Notes: generated by a model not told the origin, from the sequence alone. A DNA stretch of 64,000 bases from Chiridota heheva (GCA_020152595.1 JAIGNY010000750.1:687001-751000), one strand, 5' to 3'; numbered from the stretch's first letter, positions 1 through 12,800 are shown. Translations and numbers: made by a program.

Positions 1-2387
1 ATGTCAAAACATACAGGTCACACATAATATTACCGTTTCACACAATGTCTGTATATTGTGTATCTTCTGAACTATTTTTGTTTTAGCATGGGACATATCG
101 CCAGTTTCCCTGACATGAATGTCCTAGTAGCTTGAATGCACACATCAAATAAACTTATTAATACAGTACAACAGATATCACCAAAAAGGAAAAATGACAA
201 TAAAACCATGTCATTAAACCCAAGCATCTCAATACACTCAAAATCTGACAGGTTCTCCCTACTTCATATAAGCATTGATTACAAAATGAAGCAGAAGGTG
301 AAACTGACAGTATTCACCTGAACAACACTTAAATCATTCATTTAATCAACAAAAAATAATTCAACATGACTTAAATGTAAGCCTGCCAAAGCTCTTTTCT
401 TTCAACAAAAAAAAAAAAAACCTTTAACATTGTTGATGACCGAAACATAAATCCTCTTTGGTAAATGATTATTATTATTTCATTACATAATGGGTTTGAT
501 AATACAATCGGAAAACTTAAAAGGTTAAATTTACCTTTGCTTTATATCATAGAGGGCAAAAACTACTCTTTAAATGATATCAATGTTGTACTCAGCTTGA
601 ATAAAAACGACTGGTACACTGAGTCTACTCTAAAAGAGTGACTGCATAACCTTTATCCTAGCAATTTGACATTTTTCTGATATTTGATTTTTTTCTTCAA
701 TATTTCTTCAGGAGGTAAAAAAGTTTAACTAAACTCTTGCATCCAATGGAAGTATGTCACAAAATATTAGAAGAATTTAAAGTAAAAAACTTGAGGAATA
801 TGAGGATTGTGATGGTACGACTTCTGAAATCGGATACAACTTAAAAACATACATAGAATAAGATATTTAATCACTTTCATCACCATTTTGTTCCTTATCA
901 TAAAAGATGAACATAAGACTACTCAATTAATACTTTAGAGAAGTAGACTGATAAGCATTCAATAAGCGTCCACAATTTTTTTCACTCAGCTACCCACAAT
1001 TGCAAATTACGATACCATCTCTGAAATTAGAATTAAAAAACGGAACATATTTACAAAAAGCAATACCTATATCTCACGTTTGCTTCAAATGGTTGTAAAA
1101 GTCATAAAACATGGTACACACTGTATAATAGGTTGAAGGAATACTATTCAGTGAATGGATACAATTTATAGCAGTAGCTGTTTCCCATTATCACCTTTCA
1201 AAGCAAGATACATACTGTATATGTAAAGTTTAAACTTCTTGGTAGAAATTTTGAAGTCCTTATTCTCACAATTATTTGGGAATGGAGTTTATGAAGACAT
1301 TGACCCTCATGAACTCACATGAACAATGGAAAGGAGTTCTGCACTTTATAACAAACCTGTATATATGACAATTGTGGCATATTGTGGCACAATGGTTGGT
1401 GAGATAAGTTCCTTATCCAAGGCTTTAATTCATGGCTCTGCAAACAATAATGGTTAAATGAACAGTTTGGTTCTACAGCAAGAAAACTACATATGGAATT
1501 ACTGCTATTTCTTTCTGAACTAGAGATACAGTACTGATTATTAACTCCATAAATTATACATATTCAGAGCATGGTAACTGATAAAAAAAATTGTAGAGGT
1601 ATTGAATTTTTCAGCTGTTCCTGTTAGTGCACTAGTAGGGTTTGTACTTCACCAGAAGAAGAAGAAAATCCAAAAATTTCATTTAAATCTATCCCAATAC
1701 ACACATACAAATGTTACAATACAAAACAGTGTGGAAGACATTCTTTGGCAGTAAAATCACACTCTGTGCTGTAGTCCAGTGTTCATATTGATCATAAAGT
1801 AATGACCCTGACTTGCAGTAACAATCCAAACTGTTAAACATTATAGCAGTAAAACATTCCATTCCTGTAATTTACCATATTACGTGAAAGACTTTATTGT
1901 TGATGAACCAAAATATCCACCTGCAAATTAGAATCTAAGTATCAATAAGAACTTTATAATAATTCACATATTGTTTAATCTATTATGGGAACTACTGCAA
2001 GTTCTTCATTATTAGTCACTTCACATAAGATGCTCATACTTGATCAGATCAGTTTTTTTTATCTGAAAAGCTTGGAACTCTTCTTTCTGTGAAAGTATGT
2101 CCCAGGGCTGGTAAATTGCATATTCCTTTAAATTCATACACAAATGTAAACAACTGCAATTTTGTTTGTCACATATTTCTTTCAATCTTGTATAAATCCA
2201 AATCATACACACTGTAGCTGTAACTAAGCAATTCAAATTTGACAATGTTAACTTCTAATCTTTAATACTTGTGAATTTTCCAGGATTTGACTTATCACTA
2301 TGGCAAAATTAGTTGCACCTGATGGCATAAGAAGACTATGATGGCGACACTTCATGATGAAAGGACCAAGGATGACAGACCAATGTG
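1..2387. other. Noncoding flank, probably BLCAP 3' UTR and downstream DNA
   Basis: AT-rich sequence with no convincing reading frame on either strand; the few 60-75 codon frames lack any recognisable motif. The part next to the BLCAP stop codon is likely its 3' untranslated region, read on the minus strand. How far the transcript runs cannot be told from sequence. Confidence 0.5.
1893..1898 (-). terminator. Candidate BLCAP polyadenylation signal
   Basis: TTTATT on the plus strand reads AATAAA on the minus strand, about 490 bases downstream of the BLCAP stop. It is a canonical hexamer, but such hexamers arise often by chance in AT-rich DNA, so this is only a candidate. Confidence 0.3.
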
Positions 2388-2633
2388 CTATCCACCATCT
2401 CCACATGTCTCTTCACAAAAAAATATTGCGCAGTTTCCATAACAGTTATAGCAAACCATTCCTACAGCAACCAAAAAGACAATACTGCAAATTGCACAGG
2501 GCTTTCTCTCCAAGGCAAAACTTGTTAAATACAACAAGATGAACATAGTATGATTGTGCAAAAAAGCTGGGCTGATAAATGACTTGGGAATTGGCATAAG
2601 AAGCACAGGCAACAGCCATTGAAGACAATACAT
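2388..2633 (-). CDS. BLCAP: BLCAP homologue (BC10 family, apoptosis-associated small membrane protein)
   Basis: An intact 81-residue frame starting MYCLQWLLPVLL, which I recognise as the N terminus of vertebrate BLCAP (87 residues in human). The conserved block ERKPCxIC follows at about residues 39-46, and CYxCxGNC at about 58-65. Two hydrophobic segments (about 4-14 with 28-37, and 45-58) fit the small integral-membrane BC10 fold. The whole coding sequence lies in one exon, as in vertebrates, where upstream exons are noncoding. The frame stays open 16 codons upstream, but the ATG at 2633 is chosen because it matches the invariant MYCLQ start. The C-terminal tail is shorter than the mammalian one and differs from it. 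In mammals the protein has been linked to growth control and apoptosis; its molecular activity is not settled. Tyr2 and Gln5, whose codons are A-to-I edited in human mRNA, are present; the third edited residue, Lys15, is Ile here. Confidence 0.93.
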   Translation of the reverse strand: MYCLQWLLPVLLMPIPKSFISPAFLHNHTMFILLYLTSFALERKPCAICSIVFLVAVGMVCYNCYGNCAIFFCEETCGDGG

Positions 2634-3660
2634 TATGATTTTGGTGATATTTGTCATAAACTGCAATCCATCAAACATCAATATTCTTGAAGACCTCGGA
2701 GTTCTTGTTATGTTATGTTCACAAATAAGACTAAGAATAACTCTAATGATATTATGATTTTCACATCAATTTTCCATGGATTGACAGAAATGAAAAAGAT
2801 ATGATATTTTCAGTTAAAAAGAACTGTTCAGAAGAAATCACACTCAGTGTCACTGTCGCTACTTCCTCCCACTGGTTTCAGTGGGTAAAGGCATGTGTTG
2901 GCTAAGTTAAGCTATGGACTGTTGACAGTTTCTACAGACTATGTACACTGTGCGACTATTTCTTCTTGATAGGCAACTGAACCTGAACTTGCTATGTTAG
3001 CCTAGCCTAGGTACATGTATGTTAGCCTACAGTGTCAGTGTTGGACCTCGTATTCGTAGAACTGGGCATAGGCTAAAACTACGCTAGCTTTGAACTTTCC
3101 GTATTAACGTTAGGCCTATTCATTTGTTCAGCAAATACAGTAAAAATTCGCGGAGAATATCCTCCCTAAATCAGAAGTTAAGGTAACCATTTGCGTAATG
3201 GCATTATCCACCTCGAATATTTTCCAAATTTGAAACAAAGAAATTAAAGTCACGTCACAACCGACACATTTAACGCATGGCGTATTTAGGTCTAACACGT
3301 ACGTCAATACGTACAATTTTATCATTCTGTAATTTCCAGAACACTCTGACGTCATGCAAACTTCTGCTTTCTTTTTTTTAACTTTGAACTTGCGGGGCCT
3401 GGGGTCAAAAAATAGTTTTCAAACGATCCAGCTTTGTATGCAATCATGTTACCATTAAATTCGCAAAAAAGAAATAAAATGTAATCCATTTGGTTAGTCC
3501 AATGAGCGCATGAATTTTCCACAGAAAAGACCAAATTTTCCGACAGAAACCGATGAATGGCGATAGCTCGTCGGTAATATTTGATATCTGCTCCTGCCAT
3601 GAAGGACAAACAATTTGTATTAAATACAGCTGGTATAATCTTTTAGAGAGGGCGTCGAAT
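2634..3660. other. BLCAP 5' flank with a candidate splice acceptor
   Basis: On the minus strand an AG at 2661-2662 (context GGATTGCAG) could be the acceptor of a coding exon starting at 2660, with a short leader before the ATG. No upstream noncoding exon or promoter can be assigned. The rest shows no credible coding sequence. Confidence 0.35.
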
Positions 3661-3710
3661 ACTCACAGGGGCGCAAAAATTGTTTTGAAAATATAAATCT
3701 AAGACTTTGC

Positions 3711-4610
3711 CCACTCGGCCTAGGACGTCGACCCTGGATTTGACACAATATTAATCTGCTCTGAAAATCGCGAGAAATGCAGGGATTCCTGGGGTTTCGC
3801 TCCAGCGCCCCGATACGTGGAGCTTCGCCTAATACATGTAACATGTAAAAAATGAACTTGAAAATATTCTCATAATGAATTGAATTTCCCAAAAAATGAA
3901 GAAAATTTCAGCAAAATGAAGAAATTTCACTAAAATTAATGCAAATTTCACTCAAATTTCCCCCTAAATAAAGGGAAATTCCTAAAAATTGAAACAAATT
4001 GAACGAAACCTAAAAAAACTTTCCAAAAATTGTTGAGAAAATGTCCCCGGCCAAAATGAAGGAAATTTCCTGAAAATTGAAGGAAATTTTTTAAAAATGA
4101 AGGACATTTATTGAAATTTAGACAAGATTTCCCGAAGAAAACATGTACAAGGAAAATAAATTCGTAAGACCTTCATTATTGGGGACCAAAATGGTACTTA
4201 GCGGGCCTTCCTTAACTTAATTGTGTCAAATCTGGGTAAAGCCCTGCTGAGCTAGACCCAGGGAGCGAAACCCCCGGAAGCCCTACGGTTCTCGTGATTT
4301 TGATAGCAGAAAATTGCTTTGAAATGTGTCAAATCTATGCAAGGGGTATAGCTGCAGGTAGGGTGCCGGGGGCAAAGCCCTTGGAAGTCTTATACGTGAT
4401 TTTAATAATTAAATTTGTTTAATATTGTGGCAAATCTAGTGGAAGCCCCTGGAAGCCCTGCATTTCTCGCGATTTTGATAGCAAAAATTTGTTTAATATT
4501 GTGGCAAATCAAGTGAAAGCCCCTGGAAGCTTTGCATTTCTCGCGATTTCGATTGCAAAACAATTGCTTAATATTGTGTCAAATCCATGGTCAACGTCAT
4601 GATAGGCGCC
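3711..4610. repeat. Interrupted inverted repeat (fold-back element) with an AT-rich core
   Basis: The reverse complement of about 3725-3815 matches two or three plus-strand copies at about 4250-4345, 4440-4500 and 4505-4605. Shared blocks are TGTGTCAAATCCA, GCATTTCTCGCGATTT and GGAGCGAAACCCC. The right arm itself is a degenerate tandem repeat of about 66 bp. The core (about 3890-4145) is a low-complexity series of AAATTTC and AATGAAGG words. No transposase frame is visible, so this resembles a non-autonomous fold-back or MITE-like element. The outer ends are not defined. Confidence 0.5.
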
Positions 4611-4659
4611 CATGTGAAGTTTCCTCCTGGCCCCCCTGCCAACACGCCACTGATTTTGG

Positions 4660-5845
4660 AGCGGATGTCCTGGAGGCTCCCAAAATAGATTGCTCATAAT
4701 TGATTTTCTTAAAAGGTGAGAAGTTTTGAATATCTATTTGCTATCCGTCTCCAAAATTTCACGATATCCAGTGAAATTTTAGAGAATCCAGAGCGGAAAC
4801 TAGAAATCCCTTTCGTTTAGTGTGGGCTAGTCAAATGTGTAGGCTCATGCGATGACGTCATACATAAAAGTACCAAAATTTGGGGGTATTTCAAAGTACC
4901 AAGTTTTTCGGGTTGCTCCCGGACTGAAGAGATGTGCCTCCCGTGATGTGTCCATCTACTTTTAAAGTTCTGTATCATATAGAAACGATTATAATCAGAC
5001 TAGTTGTGACTTTACACCCTCAGAATCCTCAAAATCTTGATATACTTGATATATCCTATCATGTTTTGTCAGTCCAGCGATTTTGTCAGTTTGTGCATTG
5101 GCTTAAAAAATATTGGATATGCAAGAAAGTAGTAAAAAATAATCTAGCAAGGGCAATTATAATTTACCCACCTGATGAAAGTTGAATCATATTTCTTTAA
5201 AGTTCATTAACAATAAGAAGGTGAGGATGGGAGCGCCAAATTTCCACAGTGTACTTACTTACTTACCTGCAGTCACGTTTACAAATATACAAAACTTTAC
5301 TCTTAAATATTCTTTGAACGGAATAAGTTTCTTCACCAATTTGTTTTTATATACTAAAATCCTTTCTTCTTTGCCTGCTAGTGTTGTGTTCATATCATTT
5401 TTGTTATTTGCATAATGTAGAGTTTTGTGGAACAGGTTTAGCCAGGTCAGATATGGTTGGGGGTTGTGTTTACATTATTAATTACCTGGTTTTGGTTTTG
5501 GTTGAATACTGTGCAAAGACGGTTGTTACCTGGGCTGATCATAGCCATAACAGTCTTATAGTCTTAACACTTTTTTTCTTCTTCTAATCTATGTTACTTG
5601 TAAAAGCATCAATTTTTACTTATTCTAAAATGAGAAAATCAAAAATAAATGCCAGGCAAGACTTACTAACTTCAAATTTCTAGTTCATATAAGATATTGC
5701 TTTAACGTTACTATCTTCGTGCATGGAATAGATGGGTGGATAACAAAATGGATACAGGAATAATGGCTAAAGGATATGAAACAGAGTTGTATTGAACTGT
5801 TAAAATAGACACATATAAGGATGGAAGGAAGTATGAAGCTCGGTG
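4660..5845. other. Intergenic sequence, nothing recognised
   Basis: Short frames here (60-85 codons) show no conserved motif and have the composition of the surrounding AT-rich DNA. No RNA gene or tandem array is visible. Confidence 0.4.
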
Positions 5846-6715
5846 ATTTAATGGTCAGTGTTAGGTCCAATTTGCTTTACGATGTATATCAACGACATGG
5901 TTCTAGAGTTAAAATTAAGAGCAATTAAGTTTACAGATGATACAAAGATTATTTGACCCATACAGAGCGATGAAGATAAAGGGATTTTGCCAAATGACTT
6001 GGACAAGCCTAATAACTGGACTCAAAAGTGGCATATGAAGTTTAATGTAGACATGTGTTCAATTCTTCACTTTAGATTTACCAACCCAAAGTATGAATAT
6101 TTTATGGATGGTAAAACCTTGCAAACAAAGGAGGAAGAGAAAAACTTGGGTGTATATGTCAGTACATCTATGAAATTTAACAAACAATGTGCAGAATCTG
6201 TAAGGAAAGCAAATAGGACAATTGGCATCATCAAGTGCAATTTTGTAAACTTTGACAGAAAGGTTATATTAAGTTTTTACAAATCATTAGTGATAAAGTT
6301 TTGGATTATGCGATACAGGCATATTTGAGAAAGGACATTAATTTGTTGGAGTGGGGTCCCCGGAGTGGGATACAAAGACGATTGACTAAGTTGATTCCGG
6401 GGATGAAGAACAAAACGTATGAAGAGAGAATTAGCAGAACTTAATTTAATGACCATGAAACAAAGGCACATCAAACTTGTTAACATTCTATTATATTGTA
6501 AACGATAAGATAGCTTTTGATGTTGATGACATTGTCGAAATAATAGGAAATGAAACATCATCTAGAGGAAATTCAATGCCAATCAGACCAAAATTTGCAA
6601 GACTGGAAGTGAGGAAGAACTCATACTTTTGTAGAATATGGAAAGTCTAGAACCAACTTCCTGAAGCATATTATCAGTGAATGTTTTCAAAGGCAAGCTC
6701 CAAGAAAAGATATTT
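5846..6715 (+). pseudogene. Dead CR1/L2-like LINE, reverse-transcriptase 3' fragment
   Basis: The plus strand encodes a broken reverse-transcriptase C-terminal half. A fragment SVLGPICFTMYINDM (about 5851-5895) is followed by a mutated catalytic box FTDDTK (family FADD) and a stop. A 113-codon open stretch (5987-6328) then carries the thumb motifs WHMKFNVDMCSILHF and NLGVYVS. Beyond a frameshift, LTKLIPGMKNKTYEERI and a NQLPEA remnant (about 6380-6680) give the family's C terminus. Stops and frameshifts make it non-functional. It ends about 65 bases upstream of the COX5B ATG, so it may lie in or next to that gene's promoter. Confidence 0.85.
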
Positions 6716-6780
6716 GGGGGCGCTAATAAAATATCCTTTTACGACCGGATCAAGAATTCGTGCATTACCGAACTACGAAA

Positions 6781-6871
6781 ATGGCGTCAATCTTTGCAAG
6801 AAGATGTGCATTTTCTGCTGTGAAAAGATGTTTGAGAACAACATCTCTAAGAACAATGTCATCTGCTGGAG
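6781..6871 (+). CDS. COX5B: COX5B exon 1 (start codon, mitochondrial presequence)
   Basis: ATG at 6781 followed by 30 codons and one base. Donor GGTAAAG gives GT at 6872. The residues are basic and hydroxylated (RR, KR, RTTSLRT), typical of a cleaved matrix-targeting peptide. No in-frame upstream ATG extends the protein. Confidence 0.9.
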
Positions 6872-9800
6872 GTAAAGTATAAAGCAATGAAGAATTGTTA
6901 TCCGAATTATCATTTTTTGTCACAAATAGCTCTATTATTCATTACTACAGTAACGTTAGGCCTAGCCAACTCAGTACTGTAGTAGGCGTATTACTATATA
7001 GTATTAGTACTATTGTTAACGTTAGTAGGCCCCTACTTACTACACTGCACTAACTAAAACCTAAGTTAGGATGAAGTGGAATTCTCGTGGTCGTTGTTTA
7101 TCACGGAGTCCACTGATGAAAAATTAGGCACAGTCGATAAAGAATAAATTCGAAGATGACGTGCAAGACTCGTAAAACACTGTCAGCTGTTGGCTAAATA
7201 TGCATACATTGGTTTAAAGTTACTGTACGGAGATCCTGGAAGCTCATCTATTCATTGTTACTACTTTATTTTTTTATTTCATTTATTTAATGTTACCCTC
7301 TCTGCATACCAGGCTATTTTTCTTGAGTTTTCCATATAATCTGTATCATAAAGGTTTGTTTGAGCTGGTACTCCAATATTGTATAATTCATTACAAGCAT
7401 CTATCAACCAGAATTGATAAAAAAAACACTTCTCTGCATCTGCTACCAGGATGTATAGGTTATTATTTAAATATTTATTATAGTCAAATATAGCTTGTAA
7501 GGTGAACAAATGGTCTATAGTTCCTCTTTCTTGCATGCTTCTACTCTGGAACTCAGTGATTCCTTTCCTTGATATATCTTTATTGTGTGTAGGATTTTTT
7601 CCATCAGTTTACTAAGGATACTGGTAATGAAGAAACCTCTTCAGTTTTTCATCTTTCCTGCTTCCTTTATTTTTAAATATTGATTTAATTTTCATGTGTT
7701 CCCAGTCTTTAGGTACTTCTCCAGTTTTTACTACTTCATCATCATAAATATACTTTTATCCAGATCAGGTCCAGCTTTTTTAATTTATTAATTTTTCCAT
7801 CCGCTCAAATTAGCTGCTTTATTCAACTTCGAGTTTTTTCTTTGCATCATAGTATTCTTTCCAGGTTGTTGGTTTACCTCTTTTATTAGTAGTGATCAGT
7901 CTTTTAGCTTTATTGCAGTGTTCTACAATCCATTCCACTTCTTTTTCTCTTGAATTATTTACTTTTCTTTGTCTTAAAAGGTTGTCATAATATTGAAATA
8001 TACTTTATTTATTCTTTCTGAATCTTCTATGGTTGCTCCATGATTGTCCTTCATTGCTGTTATTTCTTCCCTTTTTCTTCCTTCCACCTCTTTGATAAAA
8101 TTCCAGAAGCTTGTAGAGTTAACTCCTTCCTGTTTAATTTTATCAGCAACTTTAATGGTGGCTTTTACATTTTTCCTATTATCATGTTTTTGGATACATT
8201 GATTAACAAACTTCAGTTCCTTGATCAGAATTTCTCTTTTTGTTGAACATTTTTTTTGTAGAAGTTCTTTCTTAGTTTCTCTTCTAGCTTTTCTTAGTAA
8301 TCTTGTTGTTCTCTTTTGTTTTTTTCTTGCTCCTAATTGTCTTATAAATGTTATTTGCAATACCCAAAACTTATGCGTTCCAATTACTGTACTTCTACTG
8401 CATAGTGTTCTTAGTTTCCCATATATTAGTCAGTTCTGCTTCATTCATTGCTGTTCTGAACTCTTGGTAATTTCTTTCACTAAACAATTTCTTTCTTGCA
8501 CTTGTTTGCGATTCCTTAACTGTCCAATCAAAGGAAGCTGTCATTAACATATGATCTGAGTATATCACTTTAACTTGGTCGTCTTTCTCTATGATTTTGT
8601 AAGGTGCCCAAATCCTATTGTCATCAACATTAATTTGGCAAACATTGTTGGCGTCACTTTCCTTAATTAACATATAATCTAATACAGCCTTTTTGGTTCG
8701 CATGCGAAGCATTTATGCGAACCTATGTAATGGCGATTACGTCCGTCCGGCCGTCCACAGATTTGTCCTGAGATTCCTCAGAAATGTTAAAGTTTTTTGA
8801 GAATTCCTCAGAAAATGTTAAAGTTTCTTCAGAGTTCCTCAGAAAAAGTTAAAGTTCTTTAGATATCCTTATGGAAGGTTAGAATTTTCTTATAAAATGT
8901 TAAAGTTTTTTAGAGATACTTATGACAAGATTAAAGAGTAGTTCCTTAAAAAGTCTACAAAACATTTGATATTTTCTTAAAAGATAACTGTAAAATGATA
9001 TAATTTTCCAATATTCTTCAGAGATCCTCAAGTCTCTCTTGTAGCACTTGAGATTTAAAACTTAAAATTCCTAAAAATATTTGGGCACCAACAGTTATAT
9101 TAGGCATGATTTTTTAAAAGTCACCTTTATTATTGTGCTTATTTGCATAAAGTTGCTACAGTATATGACCTGACCAGACTTTTTTTATTTAGTATGCTTA
9201 GTCAGGGAGTGTGACAGGATGTGATTGCATATAAACATAGTTAGGGATGCCATGTGGGACATGGATGGGGGCCATGAGGGACACATGATATAATATTTAC
9301 CATGTTGTGTACACCAAGGGCTATATCAGGCATAAATATTTGACTCCACCTATTTTTCTTATTCAACAACTCATTTGCATATAAGTTATATGAACTGACA
9401 CTTTAATACATAGTATGCTCAATCAGGGACTGTGATAGCTAGGATGAGAATTCTTATGGGACGTGGGACATGGGGTGGGATACCATGTGGGACATGGGGT
9501 GGGAGGCCATGTGGGACATGAGTGGGCTACCATGTGGGACATGAGGTGGGATGCCATGTGGAACAGGGTGGAATGCCACGTAGGATATGTGGTGGAATGC
9601 CATGCAGGACATAGGGTGGATTGCCATGGGATGGAATGTCATGTAGGACATGGGATGTCATGTGGGACATGGCTTCCCACCCCATTTCAACAATTCATTT
9701 GCATAAAAGTTATATGAACTGACACTTTCATACATAGTATGCTTAATTAGGGACTGATAGCTAGGATGAGACTCCTTATGGAGCCTATGGGATGTCATGT

Positions 9801-12800
9801 GGGACATGGGGTGGGATGCCATGTGGGACATGGGGTGGGATGCCATTTGGAACAGGGTAGAATGCCATGTGGGACAAGGTGGGATGCCACGAGTAATACA
9901 GAGTGTGACAGGTTGTGATGCCATGTGTGACATAAGGTAGGATGCCATGTGTGACATAAGGTAGGATGCCATGTGTGACATAGGGTAGGAGGCTGTGTGG
10001 GACATAGGGTGGGAGGCCATGGGAACATGGGATGTGATGCCATGTGGGACATAAAGTAGGATGTCATTGGGACATTGGGAGGGATACATATGTCAAACAT
10101 GGTGGGATGCCATGTGGGACATCAGGTGGGAAGCCACTGATGCAGGACACAGGGAGGGATGCCATGTGGGACATAGGGAGGGATGTCATGTGGTACATAT
10201 GGTTGGATTTATGTGGGACATACATGTAGAGTGGGATCCATGTGGGTCATAGCATGGGATGCCATGTGGGACATATGGTGGAATGCCATGTGGGACATGT
10301 GGTGAAATATGCCATGTGAGACATGGGATGTCATGTGGGACATGGGGTGGGATGCCATGTGGGAGATATGGTGGAATGCCATGTGGGACATGGGATGGGA
10401 TGTCGTGTGGGACATGGGATAGGATGCCATGTGGGACATGGGGTGGGATGCCATGTGGGACATGGGGTGGAATGCCATGTGGGTCATAGGATGGGATGCC
10501 CTGTGGGACATATGATGGAATGCCATGTGGGACATGGGATGTTATGTGGGACATGAGGTGGGATGCCATGTGGGAGATATGGTGGAATGCCCTGTGGGAC
10601 ATGGATGTCATGTGGGACTTGGGGTGGAATGCCATGTGGGACATGGGGTGGGATGCCATGTGGGACATGGGGTGGGATGCCATGTGGGACATGGGATGGG
10701 ATGCCATGTGGAACATGGGGTGGGATGCCATGTGGGACATGGTGTGGGATGCCATGTGGGACATGGAGTGGGATGCCATGTGGGACATGGGGTGGGATGC
10801 CATGTGGGACATGGGGTGGGATGCCATGTGGGACATGGGGTGGGATGCCATGTGGGACATGGGGTGGGATGCCATGTGGGACATGGGGTGGGATGCCATG
10901 TGGGACATGGGGTGGGATGCCATGTGGGACATGGGATGCCATGTGGGACTTCAGTGTGAGATGCCATTTTTATAATTGGCCGGATCATATGATATGTGTG
11001 TCAATTTGCATGGGAACCATGACAGTATTTACCCTTCTAGTCATTGTCTTGTATTCTAGTCCAAGTCCCTGTGCATTTCTCATTAGCAATCATCACACAT
11101 AGCTTATGTTCCTTTATCAAATCAAGTAGGATATTTCCTCTGGATATCTTCTTGTCATTACCTTTTATGTTTCTAATTTTGCAATTGAAATCTCCTACCA
11201 TTAAAACATGCTGATTATCATCTTTCAACTTCTCAATTTGCTTTGTTATTTTCCCATATGTACTATCAAGCTTGTCTATGGTAGTTTTGTGTTCGTGTGG
11301 AAAGTAGACTACTCCAATTGCTAATTCAAAATAATTGTTATAAATTACTATCCATAACATTTCTGCATTTTCTTCCTCTTCCTCTACTTTAACCACAAAG
11401 TTTTTAATAGTCTTTCACAGTTCTCAAAACTCCACCACCATGTGTTTTCCTTTTTAGTTTATAAACCTGGTATCCAATTACAATACATTATCCATGAAGT
11501 TCAGGCACATCTTCTAAATAGCTTTCAGTAAACAAATAATTGTTGAATTTATTTCCTCTATCATTTTATAATTTTCATTCAAACTTTCTTTTTTTCCTTT
11601 TATTCCTCTTATGTTCTGGTATAAAAAATGTAAAGCTTTTTAATTGATTTTTAATTCTTTTTCCTCTTTGTTTATTTCCACTTTTTATCATTGGTAATTT
11701 GCTGCTGTATTTCTGGTTTCCATATCTCTTTGTAGATGATGGAGTGTGGTGTCGAGTTTTCCTTCTAAATTATCCATTCTTTTCTTCATTTCATTTATTT
11801 CCCTTTCTCTGTATTTCTCATTATCTTCCACCCTATACCTTTCATCATAGGTTTGACTGTTTCTTTGTAGATCATTCCTTGGTGGTCTTGGTTATCCTTT
11901 CCTATGGCTGTTCATATCATCTTTGAAAGCCCTGTTTACCAGTTCTTGGTCTTGTTGTCTATTTTTATCATACATGTATCTTCTTGGATTTCTTCTTTCA
12001 TCAAACTTTGTATTGTTTTCTTGATAGTTTCATTATCTTTGCATTCTTCTTTCTTGCATGTTGGGATGAAAAATTTGCAGTCAAACCCATACCTACACTC
12101 TCTGTTTCTCATATAGAAAAAGCTACATACTTCATCTTTTCCCTAATCTTTTAGTTTATAGTGTCTATATTTACAGTTCTGGTAAAATTGCAAGATACAG
12201 TACCGCTCATGTATAACTTGTGCATACTAACGTATGTGTATAAATATACAGGTTTATACGTAATTATATATATCTATACGTTACTCAACTTTAGTCTGCT
12301 TTACTGTATACGTTGTGTACAAACTGTATAAGTTTCCGCGTAGGATTATATATGTAGAGTAACATATAATAAAGGGTAGTGAATGGGGATTAAAAGAAGA
12401 TTATAAATGCAGAGAAGCATATAAGCTTCGTATAAGCAACTTATCTCCGCTGGCTTATCTTCCATTTATGGATTGGGCCTGGGTCTATGAAGTTTTCTTT
12501 GTTAGCAAAAGTTACTGCACAGATACATGCAGTTACGTTGACTAAGAAGCAAAATTTGACAAACCTAATGTGGTGGCTTGTTAGTAAGGCCGACCAAAAT
12601 CGCAAATTTTACGTGGTGGCTTGTTAGTAAGGCTGACTATGTAAACAAGGAAACAAGAAAGAAAGTTTAACTTTAGATATGAAATTAAAGATTCCCTCAT
12701 GATGGATTGACGGGAACCAAACCTAAGTTTGCTGCGGTGTTTGTACTTGGTGTATACACAAAGTAACGCATGGATGAAACGATACCTTACGTTAGGCTTA

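Noticed and set aside
3620..3892. 90-codon minus-strand frame
   Set aside because: Lies across the fold-back repeat arm and lacks any recognisable domain.
9454..10988. Many frames on both strands with His/Met/Cys/Gly-rich repeats resembling metal-binding proteins
   Set aside because: The 24-bp unit is open in all six frames; the His and Cys periodicity is dictated by the DNA repeat.
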